Positions 1 through 13,100 of a DNA stretch of 64,000 bases are shown here, in pieces. The stretch's first letter is position 1, and every line of letters begins with the position of its first letter. The notes beneath the pieces are model-generated. The model made no database searches. It was not told where the DNA came from and worked only from the letters and a program-made list of their open reading frames with translations. This stretch comes from Trema orientale (taxonomy: Eukaryota; Streptophyta; Magnoliopsida; Rosales; Cannabaceae): positions 1,863,190 through 1,927,189 of the forward strand of contig JXTC01000012.1 of assembly GCA_002914845.1 (NCBI GenBank). The letters run 5' to 3'. The translations under genes were made by a program, and so were the position numbers.

Positions 1-101
1 AATTCTAAAAGGTTAACTAACTTTTGAAAATTGCTCTTTTTTTTTCTTTTTTTTTTGGGCATGAAATAACGATTTTTTTTTTTTTTTTTTCAGTTTCTTA
101 C

Positions 102-690
102 CCTGGATAGTACGGAGTTGGGATAAGCAAAGCATCTCCAGGATCTGCTAAAATGAATGTCAAGAGCTCATTGGCGGCGGTTGCGCCGGCGGTGAGGACA
201 ACTCGACTTGGGTCAAACTTAGCTCTTCCTCCTCTAATTTTTCCCATGAAACTCGCCATTGCTTTTCTGAATGATAATAGGCCATGGTAGTCTTGAAACA
301 AAGCGTTTTCTCTAAAGCTTGTCACTCCTTTTCCCCAGCTGGAGGCTTCCGAGTTCTCTTCCAAGTATTTCTCTAGCAAATCAAATGAAACCTGTTCAAG
401 AAAAAGAAGATTCATATTAATTAATTATTGTTATAATTATGCAAATTAATATGCATCTTAATTAGAAGATCTAAGTAATTTTGAGTATTAGATGATTTGT
501 ACTGTTTAATTATACTTACTTGATTCTCGGCTAATCCCATCTGTATGACACCCGATGGATTAGTTTTTTCATCATAAGGGTCTTCGTCGTACGCTTTCCA
601 CCCAGCAAAATAGGGAGAGTCCTCTCCATGAGTGTCAGAAGTTGCTACCTTTGATAGACCAACGGAAGGTTGCCCAATCTCTATAGCCAT
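102..690 (-). CDS. ACS: 1-aminocyclopropane-1-carboxylate synthase, 5' part (exons 1-2)
   Basis: ACC synthase is a cytosolic PLP enzyme that converts S-adenosylmethionine to ACC, the committed step of ethylene synthesis. Exon 1 is 690-520 (57 codons) and ends at a GTAAG donor. Exon 2 is 391-102 and ends in a second GTAAG donor; the gene continues past the left edge. The spliced product covers residues 1-153. Family landmarks are seen: GLAENQ with Glu55, SSWGKGV at 74-80, QDYHGL with Tyr92 (contacts the PLP of the partner subunit), AGATAANE, and PTPYYPG at the exon 2 end, where ACS genes usually have an intron. The PLP lysine and the C-terminal tail that sets type 1, 2 or 3 stability lie outside the window, so the subclass is not determined. 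Nothing in the visible part is broken. Confidence 0.95.
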
Positions 691-868
691 ATCAACTCTA
701 GCTTTCTTTTTTTTTTTCCCCTAGAATATTTTTTTAATTCGAATATTTGATGAGGAGGTTTTTATTTAAGAAAGCTGTTGTATATGGTCTAAGGGATGAG
801 AGACAAGAGAAGAGAGAGTTGAGAAAGAGCTAGAACTGTTGAATGAAAAGTTTGACAGAAGAGTCTCT

Positions 869-877
869 CTTATATAG
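869..877 (-). promoter_or_regulatory. TATA box of the ACC synthase gene
   Basis: Read on the minus strand there is a TATATAAG about 180 bp upstream of the ACS start codon. It would place transcription start near 840 and give a purine-rich 5' UTR of about 150 nt. Inferred from position and consensus only. Confidence 0.55.
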
Positions 878-880
878 AGG

Positions 881-3800
881 AAGTAATACCCCTCATGGCT
901 TTGACACAAGAATTAAGTAAGCAGCCTCAACTTGCCTGTCTCAAAATATTAAAGAAAAAAAAAAAGAAAAGGAAATATCAATGATTGTGTAAGCAAAATC
1001 AAGGATCACCTTTTTTACAGATATATAGTTTTTATCCCTTATGCCAACTGTAGCTTCTGGCATCTTGTCAAATTTCTTCTCCATCTAAAATCTTCTTAAG
1101 ATACACAACGAATAATTTGGTGGTTGATAGAAGGGGTGTTATGTTTTTATTTTCAGTTTCATATAAAAAAAAAAATTCCATAACAATATTCTCTTATTAA
1201 TTTCTTAGTCAGAGCCAAGGTATTTAATTTAATTTTGGCCATTTTAATGTATGTATTTTTAAATTAATGAATGGTGGTTGGTTTACTCCCTCCCACAAAT
1301 CCCTACTTCCCAACCTATGACTAATCAAATCTTTGCCGAATAAACTCTAAATTCTATTCCGAAAACCAAATCAATGATCATGCATTAAGAAAAGCATATT
1401 TTGACGCAAAAATATAATTTGAAGAGGTGTGTATGTATATAAGAGTAGTTAAGTTTCGGATGACCTGATCACAAGCACACAAAGATACCAATTTAACCCA
1501 AGATTAAGATTCTGATTTACAAACAAATTCAGGACAAAATAGAAGCTCCGAGAAGATTTGATGACCCCACCAAATGCATTATATCTAAGCAACAGAATTC
1601 ATAACTTCTTTTTTTGGGCTCGGAGGCCATAATTATCTGACAATAATATAGGTTCTATCAATGGTCTAATTTTAGTTAACTAAGTTCACAAATATATCAT
1701 TAGAAAGATCAAATTAACTATTGTGAGGTGGTACTTTCTCTTCATATGATCAAACGTTAACCCAGATGGCAATTTTTTTTTAATAGATGTTGATAAAGCA
1801 ACTTACTTGCATAATCTTGTGTACAATGTTCATATACATGGGACTTGATCAAATTAGATACATTTTATTTTTGAAGCATGTTTATATGGGTACAATGTGG
1901 AATATTTTTGTTACATATGCATGGCCGCCTATGTAGTAGATAGGATACTTGTTGAGATCGTGTCTTTTTTGTGGATTTCAACTAACCTATATAAATTTGT
2001 ATAGAATAAAAAACAAAGGCCCGAGATGAAAAATAGGGAGGCAATATAAGATAAATAAATGGTAATTGGAATATGCCCTTCTCTAAAATCAACGACGTGG
2101 GGCTCAAGATATCATGAATATCCATGTGCAAGAAGCCTCAATAGTAAGAGATCGTTTTTGCAATTAATAGATTTATTGATTCCTAAATGGCAAAAGAAAA
2201 GAGAGGAGAACGTGAATGGAGGGATCAGATGACGACTGTTCGGCGACTTCAGCCTCTAAGGGAGAGACAAGTATCAACCGCAAAGGTCTTGATCAGACAT
2301 GGAAGTTTTAATTTAAATTTTAGTTTTATATGTAGTGTTATGTTAGTACTGTTTTTTTTTTTTTTTTTTTGATAAAATAATGAGTGATATATGGGCAATT
2401 TCACTAGCATTTTCAAACTGAAAAGGGCCCTTTCGACTCACCCAAAAGAGCCCCAAATTATTGGAGGGAAAGTACATAGTTAATTAATTGTTAAAAAAGT
2501 TAACTCTAATAATTGCTGATCCTTGGGCAAAATTAATGTTGCACCCTAACAAAATTTACTTAACTATGTTGTCTAAAAAAAAAAAAAAGTTACTTAACTA
2601 TGTAACTATGTTGTACATATACTAATATTTAATCTCCAAAAGTAAAAGTGGAAGTGGGATTTTTTCTTGATTGTCTTTTTCAGTATCTTATATAGACAAT
2701 TATGTCCAAATGTTGATTAAGATTATATAATATAGCGGAAAGCAACAAAAACCAGCTTGTAGTGTATCATGAAAAGCAAAGATTAGTCACTGAAAACTAA
2801 TGAATATTAGTGTGTTAGGTGACTGAGAAAGTAATATTATCATGAAAAGGTTATTGCCAAGAAAGTGCTCAAGTTCCTAGGTGGATTCCAACTGTGAGCG
2901 CAGCATATGACATGGAAGCACATCAGGATTTTAGGACTTAAAACACAGTGAAAAAGACAGGCCCTAAAAAAATGGCTTTATAGGGAGTCAGGGCAAGAGA
3001 GCTTCACAACTGGACATCCCAAACTGACTTGTTCACACACTATTTTAAACCTCAAAAAAAAAAAAAAAAAAAGTGACAAGAGGGATCTTCTATATGAGGT
3101 GGGATTTTCTTAATCATCATAAACAGCTCACCTTGTCAACTTCTTCTAAGCAAAAGGCCAAGTTTAATGTCACATTGTCATTTTGTGTTGCTAATTAGGA
3201 CTACAATTGAAAAAAATGTGCTTTGTCTTAACTCGATTCATATACTGACCAACTGCGATCTGAAGCCTGAAATGGCCAGCAAAATGGTAAAAGTCGGACA
3301 TTCGTATCCTTTTTTTCAATTTTTTAAAATTTTCATCAGTACCTTGACATTAAAGGGTATCATTTTATATAGAGATATATATCATATTCCTTAGGGAAAT
3401 CTATCCCCATCCGAATCTCCATTTGTTTAATTAAACGAATATATATAGCATTAGTACCCCTTATTATTAATTAATAGGACAAAATTTTGAAACCCCATAT
3501 TCTTAAATCTCATTGAAGTATCTAAAAATGCGTGAATGTATGTTGTGTGTCTGAAATACGGAATATAGACTATAGGGGTATAGTATATAGGGCAGGCATA
3601 GGGGAATTAATTTGTATATGTGTGAATATTACTATAAGATCAAATGAGGTAAGATAATATCCGCATCAATTGTAAAAAATGACATGTTTGTATGCCTTTC
3701 AGAGAGCAGGAATCTTCGTTGAAAGATATAATCCCAATGACCAAGTGCCACGTGGTAATCTTTATTCCAATGATCATGCTAAGATTATGTCAAAGAGTGA

Positions 3801-6548
3801 TAACTGTAGAATATTGAGTAGGTCAGATATTACTACTGACTCCTGGCTCTATTGGAATTGGTATAAGGCTTGTGTTTAGACTTTAATGGTTTTCAAACAA
3901 TTTATATGTATAACTCTCCATATATAGTTGCTACTCCCTTCTTTTCTTTATGGTGTCCATTAATTACGTTAATATAATCAACCCGCATATCTATATTGCT
4001 CTGCTTAAATTTTAATAAATATCTAAATGTGTATATATATATATATCTGCAAATGATTCCTATATAGCGTGTTTGTACGAACACGTTTTGTAAGAACCAT
4101 GACATATTCTAAAAATTGAGCATGCCGATATGGTAGCTAATTCATTATACTAATCCCTTCTCAAGAACACGCTGCTAATTGTCTTTATGTTGGAAATTTC
4201 CCGCAGGTTCTGCAGATTATTTGTAATTATATGTATACAAATACATATATGTAGATATATATTTGTTGCTTTGATTTTAAAGCACAAAAGTGTGATCCAA
4301 CATTGTCCACATAGGCTTTGGCTACCCAATAATTCATAAAAGGGGGCCACTCATCAGAATCAATTCCCATCTCCCTTTTTTAATTTTCCTGAAGTTTTGA
4401 ATGTTTTAATATTTTTTTTTTCTCCACTTGCAATAGTTTTCTTTGATGGGTTTAAGCTATATTTTTTATATGTATGTGACTGAATTTTTTTCAATCAGTG
4501 CCTTATATATTCAACCTTATATATGTGCCAATAATCACCTTTTTTGTGCAGAATTTTCTATAGCCTCAACCATGTGCTTTTTCCTCCCATGCATGCAGGC
4601 ATGCACCCCTCTCAATATAATGAGTGCATAATGTTGTGTTGTGTGTGTATTTATATATATACATATGGTCTTCCATTATTGAGGGCATGGTTCATACTTC
4701 CCTAAATTGTGATCCAAGTACTTCCACAATGGCTTTGAAAATAATATAATTGATATCTTGTACTATTGCCTTTGCTTTTTAATTTCTCAATTGCCATGAT
4801 CATCTCTATCTTCTTAATCTTGTACTAATAAATTTATTCAATCTCCTACTATAATTGATATTGAACTTCACTTTTTTCCCCCCCTTTTCTTATTTTTGCA
4901 TACATGTAAAATCCAGCTCTTTGCCAACCGAAGCCAGCAATCAAACCACGCACGGTTACACAATTATATCTATCACTCATATGTAGCTTATTAGCATTGG
5001 AACTCATGAAAATGGTTATAACTAAAAATAATGTACCTTATAATTCTATTTTGATATAAGAGACAATGCCTCGTAAATTCAAACACATGCTGTGCACTAT
5101 TGATATTATTAGTTCAGCAGAAAACTAAATTATGCACCATTGACCTATTATTGCAGAAGTTATTGCACCATATCTTCCCACCTGATTGGACAACAATGAT
5201 AAGGACAACAGAGTGTACTAAACCATATTACAAGGTCGAAAAGTCTGATATTGTTGGTACACAGCTTAAAATAATGTTACAATCTTTTTCTTAGTTCAGT
5301 TTCTAGTTTTCAGTGATAAGTAAATGTTACTATATCATGCATGAACCACAACTTGTCAAATATATTTATTGAAGCTCTTCATGTTTTCCACTTCTCCACA
5401 GTAATCCCTTAAGCGTTAATAAAGAAACTTTATAACTATAAGCACGAACAAATAATATATCATATATGTATATAAAAATCTATATCTTGAGAACTATAGA
5501 AGGAGCACTCTGAGTCTCTGCTGTATTTTTATTTATATAGTTTACTTATTTTTGTTAGTTGAGATGTTAAAGAAACGCGGTTTCAAGAACAACCTGAGCT
5601 CTTACATAGAGTGAGGAGGGACTTCTTTTTTAGTTTACTTGTTTTATGCGTTCGCATACAGCTGATACTATACTTATAGGTACTGCCTCGTGGTTAATGC
5701 ATGCCAGAGCATGGTTCGTGCATGTTGGAGACTCTGGTTTGCCAGTTTGGGAATACCCTCCTCTAGAGTACTAATTCGCATTTGACAACTGCATTAATTA
5801 TATTGGATTTAGTATATATTGTATCATATAATATATATAATATACATATGATAGAGTAGGGGGATATGAAAATGTCTAAAGGGAGACTAGCTCATTGCCA
5901 ATTTGGGTGAAAGAACTTGGACTTTTCCCATGAATTCTTTGGCATAGATAGTCCTTTACAAATATCTACCAAACTACTTTTTTTTTTTTTTTTCTTTTTT
6001 CCTTTTTCCTTTTAGCATTTTAAAACAATGTCGAAAAATAATTAGATTTCATGACAATCACTTTTGAAATCTTGTTCATGACAATCACTTCTGAAATCTT
6101 TTACCAGATAATCTGCTTATGAATTAAAGTTATTTATAAAGTACTCTAATGTGAAAGAGGCTTATTCGAAGGAACATAATATATGAAATTATCTCGTAAT
6201 CAAGAACTGGAACAACGATCACAAAATGATTATGTTCTCTTAGGAGTGGGCTCCATGTAGGTTAGGCAGTTATTAATTTATAGAAAAATTTATCCAAAAC
6301 CCCGCTCTTTTGTGAAGTGGATAAACTAAAAAATCACACAAAGCCACATTTTTTTTTAATGGTTGAGGAAAACAATTAAGCTACATAATTACTCAGCTAA
6401 ATAACAATAGAAATTGAAAAGGGGGGGGGGGGAAGACCTCACAAGCCATGAGTATTTTTACATATCTGTAATAAGGCATACAGGAAAGGAAAAAAGATAA
6501 TTAAGTATGTCTCCTTCTTATTTATTTACTGATTTAGTTATACAATTT
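881..6548. other. Gene-free AT-rich intergenic DNA
   Basis: Upstream flank of the ACC synthase gene. Open frames here are short, have no recognisable domain and lie in AT-rich sequence with poly(A)/poly(T) and poly(G) runs (for example G12 at 6421). I saw no tRNA, no convincing hairpin precursor and no transposase-like sequence. Distal ACS promoter elements may be present but cannot be recognised by eye. Confidence 0.6.
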
Positions 6549-6947
6549 AGAGTTAACTGCAAAAAAAAAAAAAAAAAAAATCTTGAAGTTGGTATTTCTG
6601 CAATTTAAACTCTATGCTTAGATTTCTGCAAAAAGAAAAAAAATACCCTCATATTTTGAAATTTATAAAATTTGTACTGTGTCCGTGTATTTACCAATTC
6701 AAGTTAGTTCAAATGATTTTTTTGTTATTTTTTTAATTGTTTAGAAATAAGAATAACATTTTATTAGTCTTGATTCACAATTTTTTGGGAAACAAATTTG
6801 TCAAAATACAAATAGATGGTACAAATTTTTTGAATTCAAAATGTGAGCGTATTTTTTTTTATCTTTTTGCAGAATTCAAAATATAAAGTTAAAATTGCAG
6901 AAAGCCCAAACTTTAAGTTTTTTATTTTTATTTTAGCTGTTAATTTA
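6549..6947. repeat. Foldback / MITE-like inverted repeat
   Basis: The left end (agttaactgc-poly A, then 'ttgaagttggtatttctgca') is an imperfect inverted copy of the right end ('ttgcagaaagcccaaacttt', then ttttagctgttaa). The arms are about 100-150 bp and AT-rich. No coding capacity. The layout resembles the inverted repeat at 27608-27975, so it is probably a small non-autonomous DNA transposon family. Confidence 0.5.
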
Positions 6948-8031
6948 TACAATTTAAAACCAATTTTGACGTGTTCCCCAAAATTAGAGAAATATGCAAA
7001 GCAGGTTTAGAAATATGTAGAAAACAAGGGAGTTTTGCTAAAATATGCTTTTGAATGTAAGATCTTAAAATCTATCTATCGTAACCAATATTTTCAGCCA
7101 AATTTGAGAATTACTAAAAATAGTAGTTCCTAAAATAAAATTTTCTAAAATGAAAAATTCGTATGTTGTTAGTTACTGCCATTAACATTCTACAAATTTC
7201 CCCTTTCAAATAATATATATATATAGATATATTATTGACTTTTTTTTTTTGTCACAATTCTTTTTTTTTTTCTCTCTTTTTTTTTTTTTGGGTCACAATT
7301 GCTTACGCTCAGAGCGCCAGCTACAACACAACAATCAAACTGGACTTTTGTCTTATTTCTTTTCAAATTCTTTCCAAAAATTTTCCATTACTATTTTATT
7401 TCTTCCATTTCAGCTTAGCTAATGCGTTCCACATGATTTGGCGGAGGAAATTTGGCTTAATTTGTATCATTTCGTGGGGCTAAATTTTTTACACTTAACA
7501 AACTTTTTTTCTCAAGTTATAAATTTTTTCCTATTTTTCCTTAATTATTTGAAGTTTGTCTACTAATTAGTTGATTTTTTTCCAACTGATTGGTAGAGTT
7601 CTTCTAACTAATTGGTTAAGATTTAAAAACGTATACGATAATTTTGGTAAAAAAACTGCTGTATATACTATAAAATATATTTTCTTAATTTTGTAATAAA
7701 AAAACTACTTTTATTTAAAAAAAAAAAGGGTTTCTAGCACTTCTACCTTAAAAAAAAAAAAAAGAATTACAAAAATACAGTGGGTTAGATTTTTTTTTTC
7801 TAATTTTTGTACCACTTTTTTCAAAAAAATACTATTGTTAAAATAGTTACTAGTTGTTAATGTCTGAAAAGTGGTTACTAGTCACTTCTAAAAAAATACG
7901 GCACTAGATCCATAAAAAATTGAGCCCATAGTATGTTTCTAAATCTTTTCTAAAAATATTGTACAAGACGTAATTTTCACAAAGAAAAAATAGCTGCTAC
8001 ATGACAAACTTTGAATTTTAGAACTATTGGT

Positions 8032-8400
8032 TATTACAAAATTCCAGCCCGAATATATCAAAAATTGAAAAATTTTGGATGGGCTAAATTTTTTGAAAAA
8101 TTATTGATTTAGAAAAAAATTAATTTTTAAAATTATTTTTGAAAAATAATATTTTTGAAAAATATTTAGAAACTATCATTTTTTTCTTCAAAATTGGTAT
8201 TTTTTAATGGTACTTGAGGTAACCTTGTAGTAACCAATCTAGTTACTTGAGTAACCACTAAAGTTACCTTAGGTAACTTAATTGGTTATTTCATATATCT
8301 CATCAATTAGTAAAAAGTTGTATTTTTATAAATACTTTTAAAAATAGTAAATACGTAATTTTTCAAACAATTCTAAAATCCGGGATTTTTTAATTTTTTT
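8032..8400 (+). repeat. Dispersed repeat copy 1 with phased GTAAC/GTTAC array
   Basis: First of three related copies. It starts with a 'tacaaaattccagcccga'-like head, has AT-rich flanks with repeated 'gaaaaat', and ends in 'ccgggatttttt'. Its core holds alternating GTAAC and GTTAC pentamers at 8219, 8230, 8242, 8251, 8263 and 8273, then a decayed one at 8285. No protein-coding potential. Confidence 0.65.
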
Positions 8401-8437
8401 TGAAAATTACCATGAAAAATCAGCCTTCTTTTAATAA

Positions 8438-8715
8438 AGATTAGAAAAATATCACTTTTTCTTCAAAATTAGTATTCTTCAGTGATATCCGAGGTAACCA
8501 GTTGAGTTACTTTGGGTACCAATCTAGTTACTTAAAGTAACCAGTCAAGTTACCTTAGGTAATTTTACATGTTACTTTAAGTATCTCACGAATTAATAAA
8601 AAGTGGTATTTTCTAAATACGTTTAAAAATGATATTTTCCTAATTAAATCCGGAATTTTTCAAATAATTTCAAAATATGGGATTTTTCAATTTTTTTATA
8701 CTTTAACCATAAAAA
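8438..8715 (+). repeat. Dispersed repeat copy 2 with phased GTAAC/GTTAC array
   Basis: Copy lacking the 5' head. The core pentamers are at 8494 (GTAAC), 8506 (GTTAC), 8516 (decayed), 8527 (GTTAC), 8537 (GTAAC), 8549 (GTTAC), 8559 (decayed) and 8571 (GTTAC). It ends in the same 'gggatttttcaatttttt' tail as the other copies. Confidence 0.65.
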
Positions 8716-9067
8716 ATCAAATTTCCTCTCAAAAAATCAAATTTCCTCTATATAAGTTACTTGATTTGGTGCTGTTCGGGAGTCAGACTGGGCCCAACAA
8801 GCAAGTAACCAAGCCCAATTTTGCGAGTGTAGCAGGTCTGGGCTTGGAGTGTACAAATTGGGTTAAAAAGAGGAGTAGGCCACATGGTTGGAACACTTGA
8901 GCTGGGTCATGACTCGTGGTGGAGGAAATGATGAGGAAATGACTTGGGTATGACTAACTTGGGTCAAAATGACATTTTTGTGCATCTTTTTAAAAGTGAT
9001 AATTTTAAGAGTATGAAGAACTCTTTGACAGGCCATTGTGGGCCAAATTAGTCCTATTCATTTCATT

Positions 9068-9500
9068 TTCGAAAGGGCTATTTACAAAATTCCAAGCCCA
9101 AGATACCAAAAATTGAAAAATCCCCGATAGACTTTTTTTGAAAAATCCCTGATTAATTTAGAAAAATATCACTTTTTAAAAGTATTATTAGAAAAATAAC
9201 TCTTTTAAAAACTATTTAGAAAAATACCATTTTTTTCTTAAATTTGGCATTTTTCAATGATACTCAAGATAACCAATTAGGTTACTTAGAGTAATCAATC
9301 CTGTACTTGAAGTAACTGTTCAAATTACCTCAGGTAACTCGACTAGTTACCTTAAGTATTTCATCAATCACTAAAAAATGGTATTTTTCTAAATACTTTT
9401 AAAAATGGTATTTTTATAATTAAATCTAAAATTTTTCAGAACAATTTCAAATTCCGGGATTTTTCAATTTTTTTGAAAAAATGCCACAAAAAATCAAATT
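9068..9500 (+). repeat. Dispersed repeat copy 3 with phased GTAAC/GTTAC array
   Basis: Most complete copy: head 'acaaaattccaagcccaag' and tail 'ccgggatttttcaatttttt'. The core pentamers are partly decayed, at about 9269, 9281, 9291, 9303, 9312, 9324, 9334, 9346 and 9356. Together with copies 1 and 2 it fills most of the upstream flank of the prolidase gene. Confidence 0.65.
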
Positions 9501-10124
9501 TCCTCTTTTCGAAAATGAAAGTATTAACGGGGCCAAAATAACTTTTTTGTGTTATGAATAATATTAATATTCTGTATATAACCATATCTAAATATATAGT
9601 AGAGCACAAAAAATATAATTAATTAACAACATAAAGGGATTAATGTGAGAAATTTTCTCTCAATCTTTTCTTGCTTAATGGTGAGGCCTATATGTAGGCA
9701 TTAATGGCATCTGCTTTTTTGACATTTTTGAAGCATTTTTACTTTATGTGCCTTGTAAAAGGAATCTTTACTTTTGAATATTTGATGGGCATTCACGAAA
9801 GTAAAATATTCCATAACATTTTATGCATTTTTAAATGATATTTCTAGAAGTATTAAGGACACATTTTATCCATAGATCAAGAATTTTTTTAACATTTTAA
9901 TCATAGTTTTTTATAATCAAGAAATTTACGTCCTTAACACTAGTAAAAATTTAGTTTTTAGAAAAATACAAAAAAAATAAATAAATAAATAAAGAAAGAA
10001 TCATTCACTTGGCAGAGACACGAAACGCTGTCGTTTTGGAGACTTTTAAAGAAATTGTTAAGAAAGGAGTGAGTCTGGTTGCTTACGGTGACGCCAAACA
10101 GCGAAAGCGGAGGACGCCATTTCA
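9501..10124 (+). promoter_or_regulatory. Prolidase gene upstream region
   Basis: AT-rich DNA up to the prolidase start codon. An 'aaacgctgtcgttttgg' element lies near 10023. It resembles the ACGACGTCGT-type palindrome found in the PRMT1 upstream region of this window at about 28311. No clear TATA box. The leader from about 10000 onward is richer in GC than the flank. Confidence 0.4.
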
Positions 10125-13100
10125 ATGGCTTCGTCGTCGCATCTCTCTCCTCCTCCGGTTCCGATGGAGCTCCACGTCACCAGCCGCCAAAAGATCCTCA
10201 ATTCTCTTCGCCACCACCTCTCTCACTCTTCTCGTCCACTCCATGGCTTCGTTTTTCTCCAAGTAAGCTCACTCACTCTCCCTTCCCCTTCTCTAAAATC
10301 AATATCTTTTTTTATTCCTATATAATTTTCTCAATTCTGATTTCTAAGGGACTTTTTTTTTTATTTATTTTTTTTATTTTTACAATTATGCATATAAATG
10401 TATACTTTTGTCTTAGTATAATTTTTTTTTTCCTCTCAGGGTGGTGAGGAGCAAACTCGCCACGATACTGATCACATCGAACTCTTCAGGTACGTACCAC
10501 AACAAACTCTATATTTCCAAATTCAATATATTTTTTTTTCTATTTTGTTTTGGATGATGTTGAATTGAGGTTTTTATTTGCCCTGATTAATGGTAGAGTT
10601 AACGAAAACGATTTTAATCATGTTAATACTGGCACTGCAATGCCTTTTTTTATTTTTTATTTTTTTATTAGAATATATATATATGTTATATTTTTATATT
10701 TTGGTAATGAATATTGATGGTCAGGTTAATGTCTTAACAATCTGGTGGTTGTTTGATGTGTAGACAGGAGAGTTACTTTGCTTATTTGTTTGGAGTGGCG
10801 GAGCCTGGCTTTTATGGAGCTATAGTAAGTTCAACTTTGGGATTTGGGATTATTTTCTCACGAAACTTTATTATTAGCTTGCGAATTATTTTATGACAAT
10901 ATCTTTTTGTATTTTCTATTTTCGGGTTTATGTGTTCATAGTATTATCATTTAAAAAAAAAAAAAAAACACATAAAAATGCTGATAGTGCAGTTCACTCT
11001 GAATCTTGCGTGTTTGTTCTTAGGTGTATTGTATTTTGCGGGCTTCCTGTGTTCTTTTTGTTTGAATTGAATTTCATGTTGCATTTGTCTTCTTATTTCT
11101 GTCGATTTATGGTACTCCAAGTGGCTAAAATTTTTGTTTCCAGGGTGATACAAAATCCAAACAGGTCTTCTACAAATAGTGTATATTGCTTTACTGTTTT
11201 TATCTACTTTAAGCTATTATTTACTTGGTGATGTTTTCCATAAGCTACTGAAACTTATTTAAATTATAGATTTTCAGTTTACCTTTTTTTTTTTTTTTTT
11301 TGAAAGGATATTGCATCTGGAAAATCTATTCTGTTTGCTCCTAGGTTACCTGCTGATTATGCTGTTTGGCTGGGAGAGATCAAGCCATTAGTTCACTTCA
11401 AGGTGATTGAATGGTTTATCGTTAAATATTTCCGCACTTAAAAGCTATTTCTGTGCTCATGTGTTTGTTCTTCATCTGCAGGAGAGATATATGGTTGACG
11501 TGGTATACTACACTGATGAGATTTCAAAAGTTTTGCAAGATGAATACCAGGGATCCGGTAAACCTTTATTGTTCCTCTTGCATGGACTGAACACTGACAG
11601 TAATAACTTCTCAAAACCTGCGGAATTTCAGGTTCATCCATCTCATACTTCCATTCTGTTCACATTCACGTATTGACATATTTATTCCTTTGGGCTATGA
11701 CTTGCCCACAGGCCTTGGTGTAGTGCTGTAGAGTGTGTAATTTAGTCCTAACAAGGAAAAAGAAAAAAAAAATCAAGACACACTAAATTTATGTAAAGTA
11801 CGTGCTTCCGTTTTAATCAGAATTTTCTTTCGTTCCACATTGATATTATTTCCGCATTAACAAGTTGTGTGACCAATATGTAGGTTACTATATTGCGTTT
11901 AGCAAACTTTCTGCATTGTATGTAATCATCAAACCTTGTTTGGTTCAATAGTTTCTTTTATATTCCATACAGGGGATGGATAAGTTTGAAACCGATTTGA
12001 CTACTTTGCATCCGATTTTGACTGAGTGCCGCGTTATAAAATCAGACCTGGAGCTTGGTCTTATCCAGTTTGCTAATGATATAAGTTCTGAAGCTCATGT
12101 TGAGGTAACCTTTTACAAACTGCCCCACCTGAGTTTTTCATAAATTATAGCTTAACATAGCCACAGTTAAAAATTCCAAGTATCATGTTGTTACCATCTC
12201 TAAGGGCTTATTTGACATTTAGGCCTGTGATTTGTTCCCACATGGCTTGGAGTTTCAATTCCCCATGGCCATCTGTTTTGTCAATAATAACGTTTCATGC
12301 TTCCTAAGAACGTAGGGTATGTTAGAGGCTCCCTCCAGTTTGGAACTCAAACCCTCTAAGTGGGTTTGGGTGATTTTTGGTATATCAATGGAAAAAAAAA
12401 AGTCTCATTACCTCTTTCACCATGGGCATTGTTCTTAACTTGTAAAGTAGCAGCTCAGTGAAGGATCGGTAGACAATATGTAGCGACTTCATGATAGTTT
12501 CTTTCGCATTGTTTTTGTTTGTTTTGTTTTGTTTTTGTTTTTTTCTTTTTCTCTGTTGATCTCGAGTTTTTCGCATCTGAAAAACTTGAGATGTTTCTTT
12601 GCTCCATTGTTGAAACGTGTAATTATTCAAAATTTTCCTGAGCAGGTCATGAGAAAAATTAGGGTGGGCATGAAAGAGTATCAGCTAGAAAGCATGTTTC
12701 TTCACCACACCTACATGTATGGTGGCTGTAGGCATTGCTCATATACATGCATATGTGCTACTGGTGGGAACAGGTATAGATCTTTCTTCCTTCTTCTTCT
12801 TCTTGTTTTATTTTACTTTTTTTAATAAATAAATTACTATTTCTCCTTCTTTGTTTTCTAAGGTTAATCTTCGATGTTAGCATTTGTCTTTTGGCTTAAT
12901 TTTGTTTTCGACTGTTTTTATAAGAATGGACTTCAAGTGTTAAAATTGGCTAACAGCTGTAATGTTTTCATAATACAGTGCCGTTCTCCATTATGGGCAT
13001 GCAGCAGCTCCCAATGACAGGGTACAGTGAAACTTATTGTTGAAGTTCCTTTTGTGGTTAGCATGGTAATCACAATGTTTTTGGTGCAGACTTTGGATGA

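Noticed and set aside
2187..2372. Small basic open frame upstream of ACS
   Set aside because: Ends in a poly(T)-encoded Phe run, no domain, no splice or promoter context.
5640..5760. Possible hairpin around 'aatgcatgccagagcatgg' as a miRNA precursor
   Set aside because: Short imperfect palindromes only; no match to a miRNA family I know and no stable long stem by eye.
10009..10266. Upstream open frame starting at TTG in the prolidase leader
   Set aside because: No ATG start, a different frame from the conserved protein, and it overlaps exon 1.
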